64,000 nt of DNA from Paraconexibacter antarcticus (GTDB taxonomy: Bacteria > Actinomycetota > Thermoleophilia > Solirubrobacterales > Solirubrobacteraceae), in assembly GCF_024220175.1 (NCBI RefSeq), contig NZ_CP098502.1, positions 868,001 through 932,000 of the forward strand, read 5' to 3'. This document shows, in pieces, positions 16,356-25,558 of this stretch; positions within the stretch are counted from its first letter, which is position 1, and each line of letters starts with the position of its first letter. The position numbers and the translations under genes are program-made. The notes under the pieces are model-generated. The model was not told where the DNA came from. It did no database searches and worked only from the letters and a program-made list of their open reading frames with translations.

Positions 16356-17083
16356 CGCGGACGGGCCACCGCCCGGGACAGCGTGAAGCTCGCCGCCGCC
16401 ATGAGCGCGCCGAGCCAGAGGACCGCCATCTCACCGCCCGGCCAGTGCAGGTGCAGGCCCTCGCCGCAGAAGAAGATCCCGAACGTCGTCAGCAGGACGC
16501 CGACGCCCCACTTCATCTCGGTCTCCGGCAGGCGGGTCAGCGGGCCGCGGAGCCACACGCCGAGCGCCGCGACGAGCGCGAGCGCCGCGGCGGCGCCGAC
16601 GAGCGCCGGGGCGGGGCCGCTCGGGCGCTCGGCGAGGGTCGAGACGATGAGGACGATCTCGACCCCCTCGAGGACGACGCCCTTGAAGGCGACGATGCGG
16701 CCGGCCCAGTCGGGCTCGCCCTCGGGCGGCAGCGGGTCGTCGGCCAGCTCCTCCTCGGTCTCGGCGAACTCCCTCAGCACCGACGAGCGCGCCTTCGCCC
16801 CGGCGAGGCGGAGGACCGCCTTGCGCAGCCACTCCAGGCCGAAGAGCAGCAGGAGCGCGCCGATCGTCAGGCGCAGCGAGTCGATCGGGATGCCGTGGAG
16901 CAGGACCGGGCCGAGCAGCGCCGCGGTGAGGGCGCAGACGAGCACGCCTGCGAGCGCGCCGAGGACGGCGTCGCCCCACCGGCGCGTGACGCCGACGGCG
17001 AGCACGATCGCGAGCGCCTCGAGCAGCTCGACCGACACGGCGAGCCCGGACCCGAGGGCGGTGAGCAGCGCGCCGGCGGTCAC
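16352..17083 (-). CDS. Multi-pass membrane protein, COG4280-like, possible transporter
   Basis: 243 residues from a GTG (VTAGALLTALGSG). About seven hydrophobic helices. Two similar acidic motifs, VELLEALAIVLAVG near the N terminus and VVLEGVEIVLIVS near the middle, suggest an internal repeat of the kind found in LysE- and GDT1-like small transporters. A charged loop (ETEEELADDPLPPEGEP) separates the halves. The substrate is unknown and the assignment to a transporter is inference. It is divergent from the crotonase gene, with about 80 bases between starts, and coupled to the 68-residue membrane protein. Confidence 0.68.
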   Translation of the reverse strand: MTAGALLTALGSGLAVSVELLEALAIVLAVGVTRRWGDAVLGALAGVLVCALTAALLGPVLLHGIPIDSLRLTIGALLLLFGLEWLRKAVLRLAGAKARSSVLREFAETEEELADDPLPPEGEPDWAGRIVAFKGVVLEGVEIVLIVSTLAERPSGPAPALVGAAAALALVAALGVWLRGPLTRLPETEMKWGVGVLLTTFGIFFCGEGLHLHWPGGEMAVLWLGALMAAASFTLSRAVARPR

Positions 17084-17165
17084 CGGCGCGCGCGGACGGG
17101 GGCGGGCACGACACGGACTGTAGACGCGTGCGGGCGCGGGAGCGCGGGACGTTAGTGTCGCTCGC

Positions 17166-17939
17166 ATGAGTGCAGTCCGCATCGAGCAGGACGGACCGGT
17201 GACGACGATCGTCCTCGCCCGCCCCGAGGTCCGCAACGCCGTCGACGGCCCGACCGCCGACGCCCTCGCCGCCGCCTTCCGCGCGTTCGAGGCCGACGAG
17301 GAGGCGGCGGTCGCCGTCCTGTGGGGCGAGGGCGGCACGTTCTGCGCGGGCGCGGACCTGAAGGCGATGGGCGGCGAGCGCTCGAACCACCTGCACGACC
17401 CCGGCGCCGGCGACGGGCCGATGGGTCCGTCGCGGATGCACCTCGTCAAGCCGGTCATCGCCGCGGTCGCCGGGCACGCGGTCGCGGGCGGGCTCGAGCT
17501 CGCGTGCTGGTGCGACCTGCGGGTCGTCGAGGAGGACGCGACGTTCGGCGTCTTCTGCCGCCGGTGGGGCGTGCCGCTCATCGACGGCGGCACCGTCCGC
17601 CTGCCGCGCCTCATCGGCCTGAGCCACGCGATGGACCTCATCCTCACCGGGCGGCCGGTCGGGGCGGAGGAGGCGCAGCGCATCGGCCTGGCCAACCGCG
17701 TCGTCCCGGCCGGGACGTCCCGCCAGGCCGCCGAGGCGCTCGCGCACGAGCTGGCGGCGTTCCCCCAGGTGACGATGCGCGGGGACCGCCTCGCCGCGCT
17801 CGAGCAGGACGGCCTCGAGCTGCCCGAGGCGCTCGCGAACGAGTGGGTCCACGGCGGCCGCTCGCTCGCGACGGCGGTCACCGGCGCGGCGCGCTTCGCC
17901 GCGGGCGCGGGGCGCCACGGCGCGTTCGGCGACGGGTAG
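17166..17939 (+). CDS. Crotonase-family enoyl-CoA hydratase/isomerase
   Basis: 257 residues, normal length. Oxyanion-hole segment GGTFCAGADLKAMGG and the family motif GHAVAGGLELACWCDLRV with the first conserved Glu are present. At the place of the second catalytic Glu (usually PE, then G two or more residues on) it reads FCRRWGVPLIDGG, so the second acid is missing. It may be an isomerase, hydrolase or another crotonase activity and not a classical hydratase. It lies 47 bases before a MarR gene on the same strand, and next to a hydroxyacyl-CoA dehydrogenase in the opposite orientation. Confidence 0.82.
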   Translation: MSAVRIEQDGPVTTIVLARPEVRNAVDGPTADALAAAFRAFEADEEAAVAVLWGEGGTFCAGADLKAMGGERSNHLHDPGAGDGPMGPSRMHLVKPVIAAVAGHAVAGGLELACWCDLRVVEEDATFGVFCRRWGVPLIDGGTVRLPRLIGLSHAMDLILTGRPVGAEEAQRIGLANRVVPAGTSRQAAEALAHELAAFPQVTMRGDRLAALEQDGLELPEALANEWVHGGRSLATAVTGAARFAAGAGRHGAFGDG

Positions 17940-17986
17940 CCGGCAGCGGGACCCGCCGCGTCCCGCCCGTGTGGAAAGCTGCAGGC

Positions 17987-18499
17987 GTGCCGAACCCGCT
18001 GTCCTTCGACCCGATCGACGAGGCCGGCCGTCAGTGGCGCAAGCACTGGGGGGCGGCGAGCGCTCCGCCGATGATGGCGGTGACGTCGATGATGCGCGCG
18101 CAGCAGATCATCCTCGCCCGGCTCAACGCGGCGCTGGAGCCGCACCGCCTCTCGTTCCCGCGGTACGAGGCGCTCATGCTCCTGTACTTCAGCCGCGAGG
18201 GCGAGCTGCCGCTCGGCAAGATGGGCGCGCGCCTGCAGGTCCACCCGACGAGCGTCACGAGCCTCATCGACGGGCTCGAGGGGCTCGGCTACGTCGTCCG
18301 CTCCGCCCACCCGACCGACCGCCGCACGACGCTCGCGACGATCACCGAGCCCGGCCGCGAGACGGCGGCGAAGGCGACCGAGGACCTCAACGCGATCCGC
18401 TTCGGGACCGAGCCGCTCAGCCGCACCGACGTCACCGTCATCACCGACGTGCTCCACGAGCTCCGGCGCGCGGCCGGGGACTTCGTCGAGCCGGAGTAG
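17987..18499 (+). CDS. MarR-family transcriptional regulator
   Basis: 170 residues from a GTG (VPNPLSFDPIDEAG). Winged helix-turn-helix: LSFPRYEALMLLYFS, LPLGKMGARLQVHPTSVTSLIDGLEGLGYVVRSAHPTDRRTT (given here in parts: LGKMGARLQVHPTSV, LIDGLEGLGYV, HPTDRR), with the wing residues DRR typical of MarR. Such proteins bind as dimers to palindromes and release DNA when bound by phenolic or acyl-type ligands. The context (crotonase upstream, hydroxyacyl-CoA dehydrogenase converging) suggests control of acyl-CoA metabolism. Confidence 0.85.
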   Translation: MPNPLSFDPIDEAGRQWRKHWGAASAPPMMAVTSMMRAQQIILARLNAALEPHRLSFPRYEALMLLYFSREGELPLGKMGARLQVHPTSVTSLIDGLEGLGYVVRSAHPTDRRTTLATITEPGRETAAKATEDLNAIRFGTEPLSRTDVTVITDVLHELRRAAGDFVEPE

Positions 18500-18502
18500 G
18501 CC

Positions 18503-19387
18503 TCAGGCCGGCGCGGCGACCTTCGCCGGCTCGGGCTCGTACTCGTAGAACCCGCGGCCCGACTTGCGGCCGAAGTGGCCGGAGACGACCATCCGCTTCA
18601 GGAGCGGCGGCGGCGCGAAGTCCGGGCGCTTGAACTCCTCGTAGAGGGACTCGCCGATCGCGTACATGACGTCGAGGCCGATGAAGTCGCAGAGCGTCAG
18701 CGGGCCCATCGGGTGGCCGCAGCCGCGCTTCATCCCCTCGTCGATGTCCTCGCGGGTCGCGAAGCCGTCCTCGTACATCCGGATCGCCGCCATGAGGTAG
18801 GGGACGAGGAGCATGTTCACGACGAAGCCGGCGCGGTCCGGGGTGTGGACGGGGTGCTTCTGCAGCGTCGCGGCGAGCGCGTCGGCGGCCGCGACGGTCG
18901 CGTCGGACGTGTCGATCGCGCGGACGATCTCGACGAGCGACATGACCGGCACGGGCGAGAAGAAGTGCACGCCGATGACGCGCTCGGGGCGCCGGGTCCA
19001 GGCCGCGATCTCGGCGATCGGGATCGAGGACGTGTTCGACGCGAGGAAGATCGCGTCCGGGAGGAGCTGGTCGAGCTTCTTGAAGAGGCTGCCCTTCGCG
19101 CGGGCGTCTTCGATGATCGCCTCGACGACGGCGTCGGCCGCGGTCAGCGCCTCGAGCTCCGTGGACCACGTGATCCGGCCGAGCATCTCGGCGGCCTCGT
19201 CCTCGCTGAGCTTGCCGCGCTGGGCCGCGCGGCGGACCGACTCCTCGATGCGCGCGCGGGAGCGGTCGAGCGGCGCCTGCTCGGGTTCGTGGATGACGAC
19301 GGAGAGGCCGGCGCGGGCGGCGGACTCGGCGATGCCGGACCCCATGAACCCTCCGCCGACGACGCCCAGGCACGTGATCTCGGACAT
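18503..19387 (-). CDS. 3-hydroxyacyl-CoA (3-hydroxybutyryl-CoA) dehydrogenase
   Basis: 294 residues, the length of the single-function enzyme. NAD-binding start LGVVGGGFMGSGIAESAARAG in parts (GVVGGGFMGSGI), then LASNTSSIPIAEIA, the catalytic His in VIGVHFFSPVPVM, and the C-terminal domain with AGFVVNMLLVPYLMAA, GCGHPMGPLTLCDFIGLDV and SGRGFYEYE. It oxidises 3-hydroxyacyl-CoA to 3-ketoacyl-CoA in beta-oxidation or related pathways. It converges on the MarR gene with 3 bases between stops. Confidence in family is high; chain length is unknown. Confidence 0.92.
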   Translation of the reverse strand: MSEITCLGVVGGGFMGSGIAESAARAGLSVVIHEPEQAPLDRSRARIEESVRRAAQRGKLSEDEAAEMLGRITWSTELEALTAADAVVEAIIEDARAKGSLFKKLDQLLPDAIFLASNTSSIPIAEIAAWTRRPERVIGVHFFSPVPVMSLVEIVRAIDTSDATVAAADALAATLQKHPVHTPDRAGFVVNMLLVPYLMAAIRMYEDGFATREDIDEGMKRGCGHPMGPLTLCDFIGLDVMYAIGESLYEEFKRPDFAPPPLLKRMVVSGHFGRKSGRGFYEYEPEPAKVAAPA

Positions 19388-19484
19388 GGGAGCGACGCTA
19401 TCAGCCCCTCGGACGTCCGACTACCGGACATCGGAGGAAAGCCCCCCGTCCGAGGGGGCGGCGGCGGAGGTCTATGCTCGCCCG

Positions 19485-19790
19485 ATGGCCACCGCCGTCC
19501 GCGACAACCCCGAGCGGGAGCGCTACGACGTCCATGAGGACGGCATGCTCGCGGGCTTCGCGCAGTACCGCCGCCGCGGGACGCTCATCGCCTTCATCCA
19601 CACCGAGGTCGACCAGTCCTTCGAGGGCCGCGGCGTCGGGACTGCGCTCATCAAGGGCGCGCTCGACGACGCGCGGGCACAGGGCCTCGACGTGCTCCCG
19701 TTCTGCCCATTCGTGCGCCGCTATATCGAGCACCACGCCGACTACCTCGACCTCGTCCCCGAAAGCCGGCGGAAGGACTTCGAGCTCTGA
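19485..19790 (+). CDS. YjdJ-like GNAT-fold acetyltransferase
   Basis: 101 residues, the short GNAT class. Motifs: RYDVHEDGMLAGFAQYRR, FIHTEVDQSFEGRGVGTALI (acetyl-CoA loop with RGVG) and VLPFCPFVRRYIEHHADYLDL, all standard for the YjdJ-type family. Its stop shares one base with the start of the iron-sulfur protein gene (TGATG). In Escherichia coli yjdI and yjdJ are likewise neighbours, so the pair is a conserved unit. The substrate is not known. Confidence 0.85.
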   Translation: MATAVRDNPERERYDVHEDGMLAGFAQYRRRGTLIAFIHTEVDQSFEGRGVGTALIKGALDDARAQGLDVLPFCPFVRRYIEHHADYLDLVPESRRKDFEL

Positions 19791-20005
19791 TGCCCCGCAA
19801 GACGTACGCCGGGAAGGACGTCGACGTCTCCTTCGACCCCGAGGTGTGCGCGCACGCCGCGGAGTGCGTGAAGGGGCTGCCGACGGTCTTCGACACGAAG
19901 GCCCGGCCGTGGATCCAGCCGGACGGCGCGGAGGCCGACGACGTCGTCGCGGTCGTCGGGCGCTGCCCGAGCGGCGCGCTGCGCATCGAGCGCGCGCCGG
20001 GCTAG
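19790..20005 (+). CDS. YjdI-like (4Fe-4S) mono-cluster protein
   Basis: 71 residues. It has the Fer4_19-type layout: CAHAAECVKGLPTVFD, PWIQPDGAEADDV and RCPSGAL, giving three well-placed cysteines and a His in the first motif as the fourth possible ligand. It is translationally coupled to the YjdJ-like gene. Its stop lies 3 bases from the left inverted repeat of the insertion sequence, so the element landed directly behind it without harming the coding region. Confidence 0.85.
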   Translation: MPRKTYAGKDVDVSFDPEVCAHAAECVKGLPTVFDTKARPWIQPDGAEADDVVAVVGRCPSGALRIERAPG

Positions 20006-20008
20006 ACC

Positions 20009-20024
20009 ATATGGATCGGGCCGT
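20009..20024 (+). repeat. Left terminal inverted repeat of IS110-family element
   Basis: ATATGGA, then TCGG, then GCCGT. The right end read on the other strand gives ATATGGA, CG, GCCGT. The exact shared core is ATATGGA plus GCCGT, with a 2-base difference in the middle. Confidence 0.5.
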
Positions 20025-20166
20025 CGCTGGCGGCGGTGGTTCTGAGTCGTCTGTCTGAGGCGGGCGGTAGAAGTGGCCGGTCCCTCGCGAAGGGTCGTGG
20101 GGTGACGTTTGAGCTGTGCGGTTGCAGCCGCGCAGCGGCCCACAACCACAGAGGAGGAGACCGGCC

Positions 20167-21249
20167 ATGACGAAGGCTAGAAGCCTCGTTGGTCTGGACG
20201 TACACGCCGCGAAGATCGTGGCGGCGGTGCTCGATGCTGAGAGCGGCGAGCTTCAGTGGTTCGCGTTGCGCGGTGACGTGCGTGAGGCGGCCAGGTTGTG
20301 CGCCGCACTGCCCAGGCCGGTGCGGGCGGCGTATGAGGCCGGGCCGACCGGGTACGGGTTGGCGCGGGAGCTCGCGGCGCGGCAGGTGTCGTGCGTGGTC
20401 GCGGCGCCGAGCAAGATCCCGCGGGCGTCGGGTGACCGGGTGAAGACTGATCGTCGTGACGCCGAACTGCTCGTGCGTTTGCTCTGGGCGGGGAAGCTGC
20501 ATCCGGTGCGGGTGCCGGGCCACGAGGAGGAGGCGCTGCGCGATCTGATCCGGGCGCGCGAGGCCGTGCGGGTGGACCTGATGCGTGCCCGCCACCGGTT
20601 GTCGAAGCTGCTGCTGCGTCACGACCATCGCTTCGATGACGGCAAGGCATGGACGCAGCGCCACCGTGACTGGCTGGATCAGGTCGACCTCGTGTGGCCC
20701 GCGGCGCAGGCGACGCTGCTGGACCTGCGCGGCGCGGCCGACGTGCTCGTGCATCGCCGCGATCAGCTCGAGGCGCAGATCACGAGGATGCTTCCGAGCT
20801 CACCGTGGGGCGTGCAGGTCGCCCGGCTGCGGTGCCTTCGCGGGATCGACACGCTCACCGCCGCCGGGCTGTGCTCGGAGGTCGGCGACTTCGCCCGGTT
20901 CGCCCGGGCCGAGCAGCTCATGAGCTACATCGGCCTGGTCCCTTCGGAGCACACCACCGGCTCAAGTCGCCGCCTCGGCTCGATCACGAAGACCGGTTCC
21001 GGGCACGCGCGCCGGCTGCTCGTCGAGGCTGCCTGGCACTACCGCAAGGCGCCGCGGGTCACCAAGGCGCTGAGCGATCGCCACGACGGGCAGCCCGCCG
21101 AAGCGGTCGCGATCGCCTGGACCGCGCAGCGGCGTCTGTATCGCACATGGAACCGCCTTGAGCAGCGCGGCAAACGCCGCACGATCATCGCCGTCGCCGC
21201 AGCGCGCGAGCTCGCCGGATTCACGTGGGCGATCGGCCAGATCGAGTGA
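20167..21249 (+). CDS. IS110-family transposase (DEDD recombinase)
   Basis: 360 residues; the ATG follows GAGGAGGAG. The N-terminal DEDD/RuvC-like domain has the expected acids: Asp in VGLDVHAAKI, Glu in YEAGPTGYGLA, and two Asp in KTDRRDAELLVRLL. A helical middle (RAREAVRVDLMRARHRLSKLL) leads to the Transposase_20 domain (LRCLRGIDTLTAAGLCSEVG, YIGLVPSEHTTGSSRRLG, ITKTGSGHARRLLVEAAW), which carries the catalytic Ser of the family. No stops or frameshifts, so it may be active. Enzymes of this type move the element using an RNA guide encoded in a non-coding end. Confidence 0.93.
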   Translation: MTKARSLVGLDVHAAKIVAAVLDAESGELQWFALRGDVREAARLCAALPRPVRAAYEAGPTGYGLARELAARQVSCVVAAPSKIPRASGDRVKTDRRDAELLVRLLWAGKLHPVRVPGHEEEALRDLIRAREAVRVDLMRARHRLSKLLLRHDHRFDDGKAWTQRHRDWLDQVDLVWPAAQATLLDLRGAADVLVHRRDQLEAQITRMLPSSPWGVQVARLRCLRGIDTLTAAGLCSEVGDFARFARAEQLMSYIGLVPSEHTTGSSRRLGSITKTGSGHARRLLVEAAWHYRKAPRVTKALSDRHDGQPAEAVAIAWTAQRRLYRTWNRLEQRGKRRTIIAVAAARELAGFTWAIGQIE

Positions 21250-21537
21250 CCTGAACCCGGCGACATCCCGTCGGCTGGGTCGGTGGCGGCCCGGCACCGC
21301 GCGGGGAACCCGCGGCTGAACTATGAGCAACCCGCCCTCGTCAGGGGGCCGGCCACGCCCGATGTTAGACAGCGGCTCCCCACGACGAACCCCTGGTCCT
21401 GCGGTACCCAACCCGCGCATATCAGTCTGACCGCGCGTCGCGCACAGCCTGCCGGACCGCCACCAACCCAGCCGACAGCACAGACACGAACGAGCGCTAA
21501 TGCGCCACTTCGCCGACCCTAGGTTGACGAACGGCCG
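21250..21537. other. Right non-coding end of the IS element, candidate guide-RNA region
   Basis: About 290 bases without a credible gene. It contains a bulged GC stem-loop at 21297-21315 (arms with CCGC-GGG and CCC-GCGG, GAA loop). IS1111 relatives encode their bridge/seeker RNA in this position. The assignment is by analogy. Confidence 0.4.
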
Positions 21538-21544
21538 TCCATAT
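21531..21544 (-). repeat. Right terminal inverted repeat of IS110-family element
   Basis: On the minus strand it reads ATATGGACGGCCGT, matching the left end except for a 2-base gap. Its outer base is the first base (read rightwards) of the stop codon of the GH5 gene. Confidence 0.5.
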
Positions 21545-23331
21545 CAGTTCATCCGGCCGGGGCCCGGGGTCGTGCGGACCTCGCGCCGCGACCCGGCCGC
21601 GAGCCGCAGGACCCGCGGGCGCGCACCCGGCGCGGTGACGCGCAGGCGCAGGCCACCGCGCGGCACCGCCCGCACGCGCAGCCGCGCGACGCCATGGGCG
21701 TCGGTGCGGGCGAGGCGTCCGCCGAGCGTCACCCGCGCCCCGGCGACCGGTGCGCCGCCCGTCGCGCGCGTGACGCGGAGGGTGACGAGCGCCGGCCGGC
21801 CGGGACGCAGCCGCGCGTGCCGCACGCGCAGGGCGAGGCCGAAGCGCGGCGCGCAGGCGCCGGCCGACGCGAGGTCGGTCGCGCTCACCGCCACCCGCAC
21901 CGCCGTCGCCCCCGGGCACGCGCGGACGTGCAGGACGGCGGCGCCCGCGGCGGACGTCACCTCGCCGCCGGTCACGCGCACGCCGTAGCCGCGGGGGAAG
22001 GAGCGCGAGGGGACCGCGAGCTCGCTGTCGTCGCCGGGGCCCGGCGTCCACGCCGCCCGCAGCGTCGTCCCGTCCCAGCCGAAGGACGACAGCGTCCCGG
22101 CCACCGCACGCGGGTGGGGCCGGGCGAGGATGAGGAGCTTGGCGGGCTTGATGTTCGCGCCGGACGGCGGGACGGCCGGGTCGCGGACGAGCCCGGCGCC
22201 CTCACCGCCGGTGTCGGTCGGGGCCGCGCAGGCGCAGTAGCTCCAGTACTGCCAGCCCACCATCGCCCGGTCGGCCCGCTCGACGTCGTGGGTGAGGACG
22301 TCGGTGGCGTCGGTCGAGCCGAACTCGGTCATGAAGAGGCCGTCGCCGGTCCGCGTCGCGCGCGCCTCGGCGTGCCGGAAGACGAGGTCGTCGAACGGCG
22401 CGCAGCCGATGTCGCTGCCGGTGTTGGACGCGCTGAGGCAGTAGTCGTGGAAGGCGAAGACGGCGTGCGGATCGCCGATCGGGCCGAGCGCCGTGTCGGT
22501 CCCGTCGTTGAACAGCGGCTGCGGCTCGTAGAAGACGAGCACCCGCGGGTCGACCGCGCGGATGGCCGCCGTCACCCGCCGGGTGAAGGCGGTGAGCTTG
22601 CCCTCGAAGCCCGGGCAGCCGGCCGGGGCCAGGCAGGCCTGCCACGTCGACCCCGGCCACGGCTCGTTGAAGAGCTCGAGCCCGAGGACGCCCGGGTCGC
22701 CGCGGAAGGACGCGGCCAGGTGCGCCCAGGCGGCCGCGAAGCGCTCCTGCAGGCCGGTCGTGTCCCCCGGGGCGGCGTCGTCGTCCCAGAAGTGGTCGAA
22801 GGCCCGCTGTAGCGCCGGCATCACGAGGTAGTTGCCGGGGAAACCGGCCATCGGGGCGGCCGGCAGGCCGTCGTCGCGTACGGCCCAGTCGGGGGCGCCC
22901 TCGCCCTGGAAACGCTCGTTGTAGAGGTCCTGGTGGGCGTCGAGGAGCGTCGCGATCCCGCGGGATCGCAGGAGGTCGACGGTCGCGTGGAGCTGCACGA
23001 CGTATGCGTCGTCGTACACGCCGGGCCGCGGTTCGAGCGCCTTCCAGATGACGCCGAGGCGGACGGTGTCCAGGCCCTCGGCCTTCAGGAAGTCGGCGTC
23101 GTCGGCCCCGAACCCGGCGGCCTGCACCGTGTAGGGCGGTCGCTTGTAGACCATGTTCACGCCGTGGAGGACGAGGGTGCGGCCGCGGACGTCGGTGAGC
23201 CAGCGGCCCTTGTGGCCGAAGGGGCCGGACACCGCGGCGTGGGCGGCGGTGGGCGCGACGGCGACGGCGAGGAGCAGCAGGGCCACGAGGAGGCCGCGGC
23301 GCGCCGGGTGCCGGAGCAGGAGGCGGGACAT
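21544..23331 (-). CDS. Secreted GH5 glycosidase, endoglycoceramidase-like
   Basis: 595 residues. Signal peptide 1-33 ending AAHA; catalytic domain about 36-415 with GRTLVLHGVNMVYK, DTVRLGVIWKALEP, TLLDAHQDLYNERF, acid/base Glu in ELFNEPWPGS (about 221) and nucleophile Glu in FMTEFGSTD (about 335). AHQDLY and the general layout resemble endoglycoceramidases, which release glycans from glycosphingolipids, more than plant-type cellulases. A beta-sandwich follows, then a C-terminal Ig-like module (TDAHGVARLRVRAV) similar to that of the protein at 32845. The stop codon abuts the IS repeat, so the last residues may have been altered. Exported; substrate unproven. Confidence 0.83.
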   Translation of the reverse strand: MSRLLLRHPARRGLLVALLLLAVAVAPTAAHAAVSGPFGHKGRWLTDVRGRTLVLHGVNMVYKRPPYTVQAAGFGADDADFLKAEGLDTVRLGVIWKALEPRPGVYDDAYVVQLHATVDLLRSRGIATLLDAHQDLYNERFQGEGAPDWAVRDDGLPAAPMAGFPGNYLVMPALQRAFDHFWDDDAAPGDTTGLQERFAAAWAHLAASFRGDPGVLGLELFNEPWPGSTWQACLAPAGCPGFEGKLTAFTRRVTAAIRAVDPRVLVFYEPQPLFNDGTDTALGPIGDPHAVFAFHDYCLSASNTGSDIGCAPFDDLVFRHAEARATRTGDGLFMTEFGSTDATDVLTHDVERADRAMVGWQYWSYCACAAPTDTGGEGAGLVRDPAVPPSGANIKPAKLLILARPHPRAVAGTLSSFGWDGTTLRAAWTPGPGDDSELAVPSRSFPRGYGVRVTGGEVTSAAGAAVLHVRACPGATAVRVAVSATDLASAGACAPRFGLALRVRHARLRPGRPALVTLRVTRATGGAPVAGARVTLGGRLARTDAHGVARLRVRAVPRGGLRLRVTAPGARPRVLRLAAGSRREVRTTPGPGRMN

Positions 23332-23371
23332 GGGGGGAGCCTCGCAGCCGCGGCGGTTAGGGTCCGGGCGC

Positions 23372-24211
<840 letters not shown>

Positions 24212-24295
24212 GGGCAGGACGTGACCGCGGGCTCGCGTGGGGCCGTGCGGCGACCACGGGGCGCCTGACCGCCCGCGGCGCTTAGGCTGCCGGGC

Positions 24296-25489
24296 ATGGA
24301 CCCGAGCCTCTCACCCGAGCTCCGCGAGCTCCAGCAGCGCACCCGGGAGTTCATCGACGACGTCGTCGTCCCGCTGGAGGCGCGCGACACCCCGCGGCCG
24401 GGCGGCGGGCACCACGGTCCGAGCGACGACTTCCGCGTCGAGCTGCAGGACGCCGCGAAGGCCGCCGGCCTCTTCGCGCCGCACATCGGCCACGAGTTCG
24501 GCGGGCTCGGCCTCGACGTGGCCGGGCAGGCCGTCGTCTTCGAGCAGGCCGGCCGCTCGCTCCTCGGACCGCTCGCGCTGAACTGCGCCGCGCCCGACGA
24601 GGGCAACATGGCGATGCTCGAGAAGATCGCGACGCCCGACCAGGCCGAGCGCTTCCTGCGCCCGCTCGCCGCGGGCGACGTGCGCTCGTGCTTCGCGATG
24701 ACCGAGCAGTCCCCGGGCGCGGGCTCGGACCCGTCGATGCTCAGGACCACGGCGACCCGGGTCGACGGCGGCTGGGCGCTGAACGGCGAGAAGTGGTTCA
24801 TCACCGGCGGCGTCGGCGCGGCCTTCGCGATCGTCATGGCGATGACGGACGGCAGGGCGACGATGTTCCTCGTCGACGCCGGCACGCCCGGATTCGTCGT
24901 CGAGGAGGCGATCGACACGATCGACCACATCAGTCCCGGCGGCCACGCGCGCATCACCTTCACGGACTGCGTCGTCCCCGAGGACCAGGTCCTCGGCGCC
25001 GTCGGCGAGGGCTTCCGCTACGCCCAGGTCCGCCTCGCGCCCGCGCGCCTGACGCACTGCATGCGCTGGCTCGGCCTCGCGACCCGCGCGCTCGACATCG
25101 CGATGGACCGCGCGGCGACGCGCGAGGCGTTCGGCTCCCGCCTCGCCGACCTCGGCCTCGCGCAGCGCCTCATCGCCGACTGCGTCATCGACATCGAGAC
25201 GAGCCGCGCGATCATCGCCCGGACCGCCGCGGTCCTCGACTCCGGCGCCGAGGGCGGCCTGGCCTCGTCGATCGCGAAGGTCCACGTGTCGGAGGCGACC
25301 TATCGCGTCATCGACTCGGCGATCCAGCTCTGCGGCAGCGACGGCATCACCGTCGAGCCGCTCGGCCGGTACCTCGCCGAGGTGCGGCCCTTCCGGATCT
25401 ACGACGGCTCGAACGAGACGCACCGCTGGTCGATCGCCCGGAAGGCCGTCAAGGCGCGAACGCGGGAGACGGGCCCCGCGGTGCGCTGA
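24296..25489 (+). CDS. Acyl-CoA dehydrogenase
   Basis: 397 residues, full length. N-terminal helical domain (LFAPHIGHEFGGLGLDVAGQ in parts), beta domain with FAMTEQSPGAGSDPSML and NGEKWFITGGVGAAF, and C-terminal helical domain with RAATREAFGSRLADLGLAQ, QLCGSDGITVEPLGRYLAE and IYDGSNETHRWSIARK. The Asn-Glu in the last motif is at the usual place before the C-terminal region. FAD flavoprotein that forms the 2-enoyl-CoA double bond and passes electrons to ETF. Chain length or ring specificity cannot be told. It probably works with the preceding SDR. Confidence 0.9.
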   Translation: MDPSLSPELRELQQRTREFIDDVVVPLEARDTPRPGGGHHGPSDDFRVELQDAAKAAGLFAPHIGHEFGGLGLDVAGQAVVFEQAGRSLLGPLALNCAAPDEGNMAMLEKIATPDQAERFLRPLAAGDVRSCFAMTEQSPGAGSDPSMLRTTATRVDGGWALNGEKWFITGGVGAAFAIVMAMTDGRATMFLVDAGTPGFVVEEAIDTIDHISPGGHARITFTDCVVPEDQVLGAVGEGFRYAQVRLAPARLTHCMRWLGLATRALDIAMDRAATREAFGSRLADLGLAQRLIADCVIDIETSRAIIARTAAVLDSGAEGGLASSIAKVHVSEATYRVIDSAIQLCGSDGITVEPLGRYLAEVRPFRIYDGSNETHRWSIARKAVKARTRETGPAVR

Positions 25490-25558
25490 GCGCCAGGTTG
25501 CCCGTCATTCATCCGTCCACCGGCCCACGCCCCCCGCGTTCTCTGGCAGCATGGCGGT

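Larger units (their letters stand above)
20009..21544 (+). mobile_element. IS110-family insertion sequence (probably IS1111-like), about 1.5 kb
   Basis: One complete transposase gene, a 142-158 base left non-coding end and a long (about 295-base) right non-coding end, with imperfect inverted repeats at both borders. Size, DEDD transposase, long non-coding flank and short inverted repeats fit the IS1111 branch of IS110. It lies between two converging host genes; the repeat borders are 3 bases from one stop codon and touch the other. Exact ends and any target-site duplication cannot be fixed without an empty site. Confidence 0.7.
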
